DNA of 30,114 nucleotides, from the NCBI GenBank assembly GCA_027492035.1, contig JAOZFT010000018.1:1-30114 (forward strand), written 5' to 3'. The translations under genes were made by a program, and so were the position numbers. Of the stretch, positions 14,219-21,582 are shown piece after piece. Each line of letters opens with the position of its first letter. The stretch's first letter is position 1. This DNA comes from Thermoproteota archaeon. GTDB lineage: Archaea; Korarchaeota; JAOZGF01; JAOZFZ01. The notes below the pieces were generated by a model. That model did not search any database and was not told where the DNA came from. It worked only from the letters and a program-made list of their open reading frames with translations.

Positions 14219-14629
14219 TCAGGGGAAGCTGTATGTTTTAAAGGTTTTAAGGAGGAATTTCGGTGTTTCTTCCACTCTAAATAGGTGACTTAAGCATTTA
14301 CAGTCGCTTGAACCAAATTTAGGGACAGGTATCCCTTCCCTACTTACTTCTTTAGCTACTGAACATTCCTCCCTTTTTCTGGTTTCTTTATAGAAAACTC
14401 TTCTAAGTTTCACTTCTGAGCAGTTCAGTAAGTAATCTATGTGCCAAAAAAACTTTTTATTCCCTTTCTTACTTGTTTTGATGTGTCTTTCAACTCTTTT
14501 CTCTAAATTGGTTAATGCTGAACCAACATATACATAAAATCCTTTTTCAAATCGCAGAAAACCAAGTTTACCTATCTCTAACTCCGCGTCTTTAGTTATT
14601 TCAATTAGGAGACAGTAAACCCCCTTCAT
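14219..14629 (-). CDS. Archaeal GIY-YIG-domain protein (DUF123 family)
   Basis: A 136-residue protein of the archaeal GIY-YIG family. The first strand MKGVYCLLIEI and the second KGFYVYVGSAL supply the two motif halves (GVY...YVYVG), followed by LEKRVERHI with the expected catalytic arginine. HIDYLL and the C-terminal half with KFGSSDCKCLSHLF, which is strongly conserved in the family (G-S-SDC-x-C-x-SHL), complete it. GIY-YIG folds are usually metal-dependent nucleases, but this stand-alone archaeal family has no assigned substrate. The start is the ATG at 14629; a TTG lies one codon upstream. It is monocistronic by spacing. Confidence 0.85.
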   Translation of the reverse strand: MKGVYCLLIEITKDAELEIGKLGFLRFEKGFYVYVGSALTNLEKRVERHIKTSKKGNKKFFWHIDYLLNCSEVKLRRVFYKETRKREECSVAKEVSREGIPVPKFGSSDCKCLSHLFRVEETPKFLLKTFKTYSFP

Positions 14630-14817
14630 CAAATTTCAACTTTAACTTACTCAAAGCACTACTTAATTTTCAAGGTTTCCAAAGATTTTTAGGGCTTCCC
14701 TTAAAAAAAAGAACAAATCAAAAATTAAAATTTATAGAGACTAAAAATAGAAAAATTTATTTAAAAATTGCAGGGAAATTCCCTCTTTGCGTTTACAAAA
14801 AAGTAAAGGGAGGCAAC

Positions 14818-14841
14818 ATGGAGGCTGTTTCCTTTGGTTGA
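14818..14841 (+). other. Possible 7-codon upstream mini-ORF overlapping the next gene's start
   Basis: A GGGAGG element (14808-14813) is well placed for the ATG at 14818, which opens a 7-codon frame ending in TGA at 14839-14841. The zinc-ribbon gene begins in another frame inside it (TTG at 14834). It could be a translational-coupling leader, or the sign of a 1-2 nt error at the gene's start. Confidence 0.25.
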
Positions 14842-15475
14842 GTTGAAATCATTTGTGAAAAATTATGAGGATAAATCAGATGATAACGGCTTCCAATTCG
14901 TTTTCTATTGCGACAGATGCGGAAACGGTTACATAACCAGATACAAAAAGTATAGTTTGGCTAAGGTTTCATCTGCTTTAGGTGTTGCTAGCAGCTTGTT
15001 TGGAGGATTTTTTGGCAGGGGAGCTGAAGCTGCTGAAAAGGCAAGATCGTATCAATGGCATTCTGAACATGACAAAGCCTTTTTTGAAGCTGTTGAAGAA
15101 GCAAGGCCCCATTTCAAGCAGTGTCCAAAATGTAGTCGATGGGTTTGTTTCAAATGTTGGAATGATGCAGTGGGTTTATGTGTGGACTGTGCACCTAGAT
15201 TAACGGTTGAAACAGCTAAGTTAGCTGCTGAAACAAAAGTTAAGGCTGTAGAAAAATACATGGAGAAAAAACTTGAGGAGGGAGCCTTTTCAGGAGAAGT
15301 AAAAGCTGCTGCAGAAACAATGGTTACATGTCCAAGATGCGGGAAATTAACTAGGCCTGGTAAATTCTGTGAATTCTGCGGGGCTCCTTTAACTAAAAGG
15401 TATTGTCCGAAATGCGGAGCTGAAGTTTCACCTAATGCAAGGTTTTGTTCTAACTGTGGAGCAAGGCTTGTTTGA
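14834..15475 (+). CDS. Multi-zinc-ribbon protein
   Basis: A 213-residue protein with three cysteine-rich zones. An N-terminal CDRC (C26, C29) is followed by a Gly/Ala-rich stretch (44-72) and a treble of pairs CPKC, CFKC and CVDC (C97-C119). An amphipathic helix (124-160) precedes two classical C-terminal zinc ribbons, CPRC...CEFC (C166-C182) and CPKC...CSNC (C191-C208). The double zinc ribbon is common in archaeal proteins of unknown role. The start is a TTG (14834) about 9 nt behind GGAGG (14820-14824); no in-frame ATG exists before the first cysteine pair. It heads a tight cluster with the coiled-coil gene (24 nt) and agmatinase (23 nt), so all three are probably co-transcribed. No enzymatic motif is visible. 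Confidence 0.75.
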   Translation: MVELKSFVKNYEDKSDDNGFQFVFYCDRCGNGYITRYKKYSLAKVSSALGVASSLFGGFFGRGAEAAEKARSYQWHSEHDKAFFEAVEEARPHFKQCPKCSRWVCFKCWNDAVGLCVDCAPRLTVETAKLAAETKVKAVEKYMEKKLEEGAFSGEVKAAAETMVTCPRCGKLTRPGKFCEFCGAPLTKRYCPKCGAEVSPNARFCSNCGARLV

Positions 15476-15499
15476 AGCTGAATCGAGGATGAAGCGGAT

Positions 15500-15859
15500 A
15501 TGTCCAGCATTGAAGAGTTAGAATTGGCTAAAAAAGAATTGGAGGAAAAGAAAAAGAAACTTGAATCAATGGCTGAAGAAGGGGTTTCGTGGGAGATTCT
15601 ACAGCCTAAAATAGAGGAATGTGAAGGAGAAATAAGGAAAATAAACGAGGAAATAGTTAAAAGGAAAATAGGGGAAAATGAAGTTGCCAGGTTAATGAAT
15701 GAAAAGGACAGAGTGCTTAGACAATTAGCAGTTTTAAAAGAAATGAAAGAAAGAGGAGAAATCTCTTCACAAACCTATAAATCAAAAGAAAAAGAGTTAA
15801 AAAATAAGTTGAATGAGATAGAAAGAAAACTTGTTGATGCACAACTTAACATGATATAG
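15500..15859 (+). CDS. Coiled-coil protein with SHOCT-like hairpin
   Basis: A 119-residue, almost wholly helical, highly charged protein. Heptad-like patterns run through residues 3-60 and 65-115. A central segment, LKEMKERGEISSQTYKSKEKEL, when aligned loosely, fits the short SHOCT pattern (helix, GEIs-x-x-x-Y/F, helix) often found at protein ends as an oligomerisation element. It follows the zinc-ribbon gene by 24 nt and precedes agmatinase. It is likely a partner of the zinc-ribbon protein, by position only. It has no cysteine pairs, signal peptide or membrane segment. Confidence 0.7.
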   Translation: MSSIEELELAKKELEEKKKKLESMAEEGVSWEILQPKIEECEGEIRKINEEIVKRKIGENEVARLMNEKDRVLRQLAVLKEMKERGEISSQTYKSKEKELKNKLNEIERKLVDAQLNMI

Positions 15860-15882
15860 AAAACCAGGTGCATAAAAAAGAA

Positions 15883-16761
15883 ATGAACAATGAATTCCTG
15901 TTCATTACAAAAACAACTTCTCTCCCTTTCGATTATCCATTAGAAAACGCTGAAACAGTTATTTTGGGAGTTCCTTTTGATTCAACCACTTCATATAAGC
16001 CGGGTGCAAGGTTCGGCCCCTCAGCCATAAGGGGAGCCTACCCTGGAATTGAGGAATACCTTCTAGATTATGATTTCAACTTAAGAAAAGTTAAAATTAA
16101 AGACATAGGGGACGTAGAAGTCGTCCATGGAAACGCTTTAGAGACACTGAAAAGAACCGTTCAAACATTAACCACTTTAAGAAAAATAAACAAAAGAGTT
16201 TTCCCAGTTTTACTTGGAGGGGAGCACTTAATAAGTTATGCACCAGTAAAGGCTTTTAAACCTAAAAGTTTCATTGTTTTAGATGCACACCTTGACTTAA
16301 GAGACACTTTCTTAGGTGAAAAATGGAGCCATGCCTGTGTATCTAGAAGAATTCATGAGTTAAATGTTGAAGTAGCTGAGTTCGGAGTAAGGAGCGGGGT
16401 AAAGGAGGAAGTAGATTACGCAAGAAGAGAAGGTATAACTTATATCACCCCAAAAAACCTTACGCTTGAAAAAGTTAAGAAAACACTTGATGAATTAAGG
16501 GAACCAGTATATGTATCTTTGGACATTGACTGTTTAGACCCTTCAATTGCGCCAGCAACAGGAACTCCTGAACCCGGAGGCTTAAGTTTTCAGGATGTAA
16601 CATCCATCCTGGAAATAATTTTTAGAGAGAAAGAGGTAATCGGATTCGACATAGTAGAAGTCTCTTCCCAAACAATAGGAGACATAACATCTGTTATAGC
16701 GCTTAAAACATTATACCATGCTATAGCTTTGAAAAAATTCAAAGAAAAAAGCTTTACTTAA
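15883..16761 (+). CDS. speB: Agmatinase/arginase-family ureohydrolase
   Basis: A binuclear-manganese ureohydrolase. Agmatinase hydrolyses agmatine to putrescine and urea, the usual archaeal route to polyamines. All six metal ligands can be assigned, numbering from the ATG at 15883: H115 (GGEH), D134, H136 and D138 (DAHLD), and D214 and D216 (SLDIDCLDP). The C-terminal VEVSSQTIGDITS keeps the conserved glutamate (E259). APATGTPEPGG is also typical. Agmatinase, arginase and guanidinobutyrase cannot be separated reliably by eye; agmatinase is the commonest archaeal assignment. The ATG is preferred to the GTG at 15868 because AGGTG at 15866-15870 is then the ribosome-binding site. It is the last gene of the zinc-ribbon/coiled-coil cluster, with a T-rich tract (about 16782-16815) after it as likely terminator. 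Confidence 0.87.
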   Translation: MNNEFLFITKTTSLPFDYPLENAETVILGVPFDSTTSYKPGARFGPSAIRGAYPGIEEYLLDYDFNLRKVKIKDIGDVEVVHGNALETLKRTVQTLTTLRKINKRVFPVLLGGEHLISYAPVKAFKPKSFIVLDAHLDLRDTFLGEKWSHACVSRRIHELNVEVAEFGVRSGVKEEVDYARREGITYITPKNLTLEKVKKTLDELREPVYVSLDIDCLDPSIAPATGTPEPGGLSFQDVTSILEIIFREKEVIGFDIVEVSSQTIGDITSVIALKTLYHAIALKKFKEKSFT

Positions 16762-16938
16762 CAAAATAAAGTAAAAACTTATTCCCTTTTTCAACCATTC
16801 ACTTTTTCTTACTGGAGTGAACAAGTTGTCGTGCATTTCCCTCATAAAAAGAGTTCAACTAGATAATCAATAGCTTTTTCAATTCTGGGAAAAAAAGTTT
16901 TAAGAGAGGTATGTGAAGAAGAATTTGAAACTAACAAT

Positions 16939-17514
16939 TTAAAGAGTTATTTGCTCCCCTGTATTTATCACTTTAGCGTTTAAACCTGCTTTTTCCATTT
17001 TACCAACTAATTCTAAGGCTACATCCATCTTTTTTTCAGGGGAATAATGAATCAAGTAAATAGTCTCTGCTTTACATTTCTGAGCTGCTTCAATTATTTC
17101 TTTATGGTAGGGTTTAAAAATTGGAAGAAAAACAATGTCTGTTTCCACTTCAGGGGTTTTGAATGAGTCCCCTAAGTGAAGAATTTTCTTTTTGTCATAT
17201 ATGAGGTAACCCACTGATTCTTTACTTTTCGAACAGAAACTTTCAACAACTTCAATGTTCCCTATTTTATTTCCTGGCTTAACTGGTTCAGCTAAATTTT
17301 CCAAGTTAAAAGCTTTTATTGCAGTTTCAGGAGCATAAAACCTAGCCTTTATTTCTTTAGCTTCTTCCCTGAAATGGTCAGGGTGTTCATGTGTAACCAA
17401 AACATAGTTTAGTTCTTTATTTGGCGGTATCAAATAATTTGGATCTATCAAAATTTTCTTTTTCCCAATTATTTCAACGCAAGCATTCCCTAACCATCTA
17501 ATTGTCAAACTCAC
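16939..17514 (-). CDS. MBL-fold metal-dependent hydrolase (UlaG-like)
   Basis: A compact (about 191 residues) metallo-beta-lactamase-fold protein. It begins with the strand LTIRWLGNACVEI typical of the UlaG-like subgroup, has the metal motif THEHPDHF (H42, H44, D46, H47), and ends with KILHLGDSFKTP and YLIHYSP, which supply the later aspartate and histidine ligands. The subgroup includes phosphodiesterases and lactonases; the substrate here is unknown. I take the GTG at 17514 as start because GGTGG (17520-17524 region) precedes it by 5-6 nt; a GTG 9 nt upstream and a TTG 6 nt downstream are alternatives. It converges with agmatinase. Confidence 0.82.
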   Translation of the reverse strand: MSLTIRWLGNACVEIIGKKKILIDPNYLIPPNKELNYVLVTHEHPDHFREEAKEIKARFYAPETAIKAFNLENLAEPVKPGNKIGNIEVVESFCSKSKESVGYLIYDKKKILHLGDSFKTPEVETDIVFLPIFKPYHKEIIEAAQKCKAETIYLIHYSPEKKMDVALELVGKMEKAGLNAKVINTGEQITL

Positions 17515-17829
17515 AAAAACCACCCACCATGCCGTCTCTTTAAGCCCCTACTTACCAAGTCTCTTCTCCTTGTTAACAAGTAAATTTATTGTTTAAAAAA
17601 TTGAAATGTGTTTTGCAAAAGAAATTTTTAGGAACAAGTTTTTCCAGGTTAAAACGAGTCTCCGATGTTTAAAAACTAATTTGGCAAAGAAAATAGGAGT
17701 TATGGGGAGAGTTTTTAATTAATTTTGGTTAAATTGTAACGTACAGGAGAAGCTTGTTTTCGTTAAGGAATTTATTTAGAAGACTCCCCCTTTAGCTATT
17801 TTTAAAGGTGGAAAATGCAGGATTTTTAA
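17515..17829. other. AT-rich intergenic stretch, no gene seen
   Basis: About 315 bases between two minus-strand genes, the membrane protein's 3' end and the MBL gene's 5' end. It has several A/T runs usable as TATA elements (for example near 17585-17600) and no frame with a start codon and ribosome-binding site. Confidence 0.4.
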
Positions 17830-18264
17830 TCATTCTTGGAAGGTGCTGCAAAGTTTTTCCCGTGACAGGGAGTACCCAACCAGTATTAAAGCAAAGTTGA
17901 TTAAATAAAACGGCAAAGCAGTTAAGTAAACATATTTGAGGTAAGATGAAAGGTCTAAATTTATTTTTAAGGGCCCTATTTTGATTAAAGTGGTTGATTC
18001 AGGAATTGTGAATGTGTAGCTTATGGGCGGAATTTTTATAGGTATCTTCATCCCTCCAAAAGTTTCTACGTTCACTGTCCCAAAGTCAAGTGTTAAAGGA
18101 ATTTCCTGTTTTGGAAGAGTTACAGGTACCTCTTTTTCTCCTATTTCAACCGGGAAATTTGAAAATACTTTGTTTAAGTAAAGAAGGCCCCCTGTCAGGA
18201 ACAAAATGTTTAAGGTACCTATTACTAAAACTAGCCAACCAACAAAATTTTTTCTTTTTCTCAT
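17830..18264 (-). CDS. Two-helix membrane protein with beta-rich extracytoplasmic domain, unknown function
   Basis: 144 residues. A positively charged start (MRKRKNF) is followed by a membrane helix at about 8-30. A beta-strand-rich middle (40-105) is full of alternating Val, Ile, Pro and Thr with almost no cysteine, and a second helix spans about 112-133. With the N terminus inside, the middle domain would face outward. I do not recognise a family. AGGTG about 8 nt before the ATG supports the start. It is divergent from the secreted S-layer-like protein at 18409 (145-nt shared upstream region), and both are envelope proteins, so a shared role at the cell surface is possible. Confidence 0.65.
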   Translation of the reverse strand: MRKRKNFVGWLVLVIGTLNILFLTGGLLYLNKVFSNFPVEIGEKEVPVTLPKQEIPLTLDFGTVNVETFGGMKIPIKIPPISYTFTIPESTTLIKIGPLKINLDLSSYLKYVYLTALPFYLINFALILVGYSLSREKLCSTFQE

Positions 18265-18408
18265 TTATACACACCTGTAAACATAGAAAATTTCTTTCCT
18301 GAAAAACTGAAAGAATCTGTAAACTTTAAATATTTTCTTCCACATCTACACTTCCTCAACTTTTTACTGAACCTAAAGTAAAAGAAGTAAAAGGAAAGGA
18401 GATTAAGT

Positions 18409-19431
18409 ATGGTAGCTGCAAAGAATTTAAAAATTTTATTTGCCACTTTCCTGGTGTCACTGTTTCTGATTCAAGTAACAGCATCTTATCAACAAGAAAC
18501 TCCCCCTGCAGGCAACAAGAAAATTACTATGACACTTCATGGCCAAAGACAGGTTGCATGGATCTATTTAACTTTTCCCTCCAAGTATGAAGGAAAAAAC
18601 TTGGAGGTTTTAACTGATTCGAAAGGGCACAAAATAGTTGTCCAGCTTTGGAAGGGAATAATACCTGAAGAAGATTTCAACAACAGTTTATCTGAAACTT
18701 ACAAGGGAGTATTGGTGGCATCTTCTCCCCAAAAAGAATTCTGCAGCGAAATAAATCCAGTCCTAAACTGGGAAATAAAAGAGGGGTTTTACACTCTTGT
18801 CTTCATTCATTGGCCAAATGAAAGCGTTGGAGAGAAAATTTTCTGCGGATGCAAAAACTATAACCCAATAGAGATGGAGTACACAATCAATTACGGGGCA
18901 ACAATTTATGGACTGCTTTCTGTGAAAGAAGCAAAACTTATCTACGGTGTTAAGGGAGCTAACAAAGATGACGAAGCAATAAATTTACTTGACGAAAAAT
19001 TACCTATAAAAAGCATTTACCCTGACAATGCACCGGCAATAATTAGTGGCGACAACGTAGTTGTGGTAGGCGGGCCCATAGCTAACATTGTTTCGGAGGA
19101 AATAAACTACGACATGAAAGTTAAGTTTAAAAAGAAAAGCTTCGGTATAGAACTCTGGATTCCAAGTTACAAGTTCACTTTCTACTGGGAAGACTTTGGA
19201 AAAAAAGATTACGGCCTAATAACAGCTGCAACGTTTAAAGACAAAACATACTGGACTTTCCAGGGATGCAGTAGATATGGCACTTTAGCAGCAGTTATAT
19301 ACTTCCTTCAACACCCAAGCCGCCTGAGAGATAAATCAATGGCTGTAGTGGAATGGATTGACAGAAACCATGACGGAAAAGTTTCTTACCAGTATGAAAT
19401 CGAGTTAAGATGCACCTTAACAGCCAAATAA
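18409..19431 (+). CDS. Secreted S-layer-like surface protein
   Basis: A 340-residue exported protein. Residues 1-26 are a signal peptide (KNLKILFATFLVSLFLIQ core, cleavage near TASYQQ). The body is beta-rich, with cysteines at 112, 146 and 148. The C-terminal third carries features of archaeal S-layer-type domains: DNVVVVGGPIAN (215-226), DYGLITAATF (267-276) and GCSRYGTLAAVIYFL (286-300). These match the 'vvGGP-xxN ... DYaxI ... G-x-x-x-yGT-xAA' arrangement of those domains. An acidic loop, DRNHDGKVS (318-326), resembles a calcium loop, but its twelfth position is not acidic. No C-terminal membrane anchor is present, so it is either released or held by partners. AAAGGAG at about 18395-18401 is the ribosome-binding site. 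Confidence 0.72.
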   Translation: MVAAKNLKILFATFLVSLFLIQVTASYQQETPPAGNKKITMTLHGQRQVAWIYLTFPSKYEGKNLEVLTDSKGHKIVVQLWKGIIPEEDFNNSLSETYKGVLVASSPQKEFCSEINPVLNWEIKEGFYTLVFIHWPNESVGEKIFCGCKNYNPIEMEYTINYGATIYGLLSVKEAKLIYGVKGANKDDEAINLLDEKLPIKSIYPDNAPAIISGDNVVVVGGPIANIVSEEINYDMKVKFKKKSFGIELWIPSYKFTFYWEDFGKKDYGLITAATFKDKTYWTFQGCSRYGTLAAVIYFLQHPSRLRDKSMAVVEWIDRNHDGKVSYQYEIELRCTLTAK

Positions 19432-19470
19432 ATCCCTTTAAACCTTTTCGAAACAGGAAAATAAAAAAAA

Positions 19471-20637
19471 TTATAACTTATTCAAAACTTCCTGAGCAGC
19501 TTCTAAGCCTTGACCCAAGGTTACTTTGTACCCATTCTTGAAAAGAACTCTTTCTACAGCTGATATTGTCGCTATTATGTCGGATGAATTTACATTCCCC
19601 ATGTGCCCAACTCTAAAGGTTTTCTTTTTAAGAGGACCCAGCCCCCCTGCAACAACCACTCCCTCCTTCAACATTCCATATCGAAAAGCGTTATCTTCTA
19701 CTTCTACAGGGTAATAAACCGCGGTGACTGTGTTAGCTGCATAATCCTCTTTAAGTGGGACTATTTCTAAACCAACAGCCTTAATAGCTTCTCTGAAAGC
19801 CTTAGCGATTAAGGCATGTCTTCTAAATCTCTTTTCCAACCCTTCCTTCAATATCTCAGTTAAACTAGTTTTTAATGCATAAATCAAGTTAATAGGTGGA
19901 GTGGCGAAATAAAACACTTTCCTGTTTATGTAAGAGTTCATGACATTTCTCCAGTTCTGAATATCTAAAAAGTAGGAGTCTACAGGATTTCTCCTTTCCT
20001 GATGAATTTCAACAGCTTTCCTAGAAAAAGCTACAAGTGCAAGCCCTGGAGGAACACTTATTGCTTTCTGAGAAGCAGTTAACAACACATCTATTCCCCA
20101 ACTCTCCATCCTTTCTTCTTCTCCACCTGTAGCACAAACCCCATCTACAATAAAAACAGCATTGGTTTTCTTAATAATTCTTCCAAACTCTTTCACAGGT
20201 GCTTTAACGCTTGTACTTGTATCTACGTGAGTTACTGTCACTGCTTTATACTCCTTCTCCTCCAATTTATTTTTGGCCACCTCTGTTGATATGCAATCCC
20301 CAAATTTCTTAACTTCTTGATAATCTACTTTCAACCTATGCCGTAAACATATTTCCTTAAACCTTTCACCAAACATTCCATTTGAAAGAATTAAAACTTC
20401 ATCACCAGGTTCACACACGTTTACTAAAGCCATTTCCATAGCAAGTGTCCCACTTCCGGCAACAACAAAAACCTCTCCATTTTCAATCATAAAAACTTGC
20501 TTTAACTTCCTTAAAGAATCACCGAAAATTTCTATAAACTCTGAACTACCATGAGACATGACAGGTTTACTCATTTCTTTAAGAACAGAGGAGTTGCACA
20601 TAACAGGACCAGGAATCATTAAGAGCTCTCTTTCCAA
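19471..20637 (-). CDS. Class V PLP aminotransferase (alanine/serine-glyoxylate or -pyruvate type)
   Basis: A 388-residue fold-type I PLP enzyme of the alanine-glyoxylate/serine-pyruvate aminotransferase group. Hallmarks are LLMIPGPVMCNSSVL at the start, the cofactor-phosphate loop GSGTLAME (61-68), VDGVCATGGEE (D165 to the pyridine nitrogen), the Schiff-base lysine K191 in TASQKAISVPPGLA, and FRVGHMGNVN near the end (conserved Arg plus GHMG). The family interconverts glyoxylate or pyruvate and amino acids; the exact pair is not predictable. It starts with TTG (20637) behind GGTGA; the next ATG would remove part of the conserved N terminus. It converges with the S-layer-like gene (39 nt apart). 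Nearby genes give no pathway clue. Confidence 0.87.
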   Translation of the reverse strand: MERELLMIPGPVMCNSSVLKEMSKPVMSHGSSEFIEIFGDSLRKLKQVFMIENGEVFVVAGSGTLAMEMALVNVCEPGDEVLILSNGMFGERFKEICLRHRLKVDYQEVKKFGDCISTEVAKNKLEEKEYKAVTVTHVDTSTSVKAPVKEFGRIIKKTNAVFIVDGVCATGGEEERMESWGIDVLLTASQKAISVPPGLALVAFSRKAVEIHQERRNPVDSYFLDIQNWRNVMNSYINRKVFYFATPPINLIYALKTSLTEILKEGLEKRFRRHALIAKAFREAIKAVGLEIVPLKEDYAANTVTAVYYPVEVEDNAFRYGMLKEGVVVAGGLGPLKKKTFRVGHMGNVNSSDIIATISAVERVLFKNGYKVTLGQGLEAAQEVLNKL

Positions 20638-21027
20638 AGCCTTTCACCAAAAAATTAATTGCTTTAAAAAAAGGGAGCTATGTCTACCTTTAAAAATTTA
20701 TTTTTTCTCACTATTACGAAAATACGGGGTTCTCAATTGTCGAATACGCTGTTCCGATTCTAGTAGCTTCCCTACTAATAAGCAATAGAACTATTATTAA
20801 GAAAGAAAGTATGATATACCTTCACTTTTGTTCACAGGTTTACTTTTTTACATTTCCTTAGTTGTAGTAAATGTTTATTGAATTATTACGTATGAAAAGG
20901 AAGAGAAACAAGTAGTAATATCATAACAAAAAATAATATATTCGTTTCTATAGCATTATTCTTATATACTATTTTTTTATTTCATTGTAATTAAAATTTA
21001 AAAAATTAGGAAAAAATTAACAACTAA
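20638..21027. other. Very AT-rich intergenic stretch
   Basis: About 390 bases, with the part at 20860-21010 composed mainly of A/T runs. A plus-strand frame at 20694-20861 is open for 55 codons and partly hydrophobic but has no usable start. Together with the decayed ATPase remnant next to it, this looks like an old insertion or deletion scar. Confidence 0.4.
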
Positions 21028-21462
21028 CTAGTGAAGCATAACAATTATTCCTGGATCTTTTAAATCAAAACAGTAAACCTTTTTACCTTCAAACTCTTTC
21101 ACGCGCTTGGAGAAACTTTTTGCAAAAACAGCAAAAATTTCTTTGCGCTCTCTATCGCGCCAATGTACATAATTAGATTTTTCCACTAAAGTTTTAACTA
21201 CTTTTTCTGCATTTACTCTGCTTTGCCATTTACATTCTCCAAATAAAATTTCTTTCGTTTTTCATTCAAAGTTACTAGGTCTATCTCCTCATCCTTATGC
21301 CATCATCTGCCTACTTTTGTGAAATTAAAGAATCTTATTCTTTTTTCCTTTATCAGCCTTGAAATAAATTCTTCGAAAATTTTTCCTAAATAGGAATTAA
21401 AATTTTTTGAAAGTTTTTATAGCCCCATATTTACTGTACGACTCTATTTCTGATTGAAACCC
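21028..21462 (-). pseudogene. Remnant of an archaeal AAA ATPase, DUF234 domain only
   Basis: Reading the minus strand across frames reveals a clear DUF234-type C-terminal domain. The order is IESYSKYGAIKTF, then NSYLGKIFEEFISRLIKEK, KVGR-stop-WHKDEEIDLVTLNE, then (next frame) KEILFGECKWQSRVNAEKVV and onward to FDLKDPGIIVMLH-stop at 21028. The family normally reads GRWW here, and the first Trp codon is TGA (21303-21305). At least two frameshifts are needed, near 21400 and near 21258. The N-terminal ATPase domain is entirely missing, since the next gene's stop is only about 120 nt away. Such ATPases are common mobile or expanded families in archaea. No frame retains a start, so it is a dead, truncated copy. 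Confidence 0.8.
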
Positions 21463-21582
21463 TGAAACAATTTAACTCTGAAAGAAGCTGATTCATTAAA
21501 CATATACTTTATCTCCAACAAAGGTTAAATTTAAACCCAAAAAAAGGGGTGGTGAAGTTTAATGTGTCAAAATTTTTTTCCT

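Noticed and set aside
15052-15510. Long minus-strand open frame antisense to the zinc-ribbon gene
   Set aside because: It is a shadow of a gene with clear cysteine-pair motifs; its own product has no recognisable feature.
20694-20861. Plus-strand 55-codon hydrophobic open frame in the AT-rich gap
   Set aside because: It has no start codon and a composition expected of AT-rich DNA; no family resemblance I could support.
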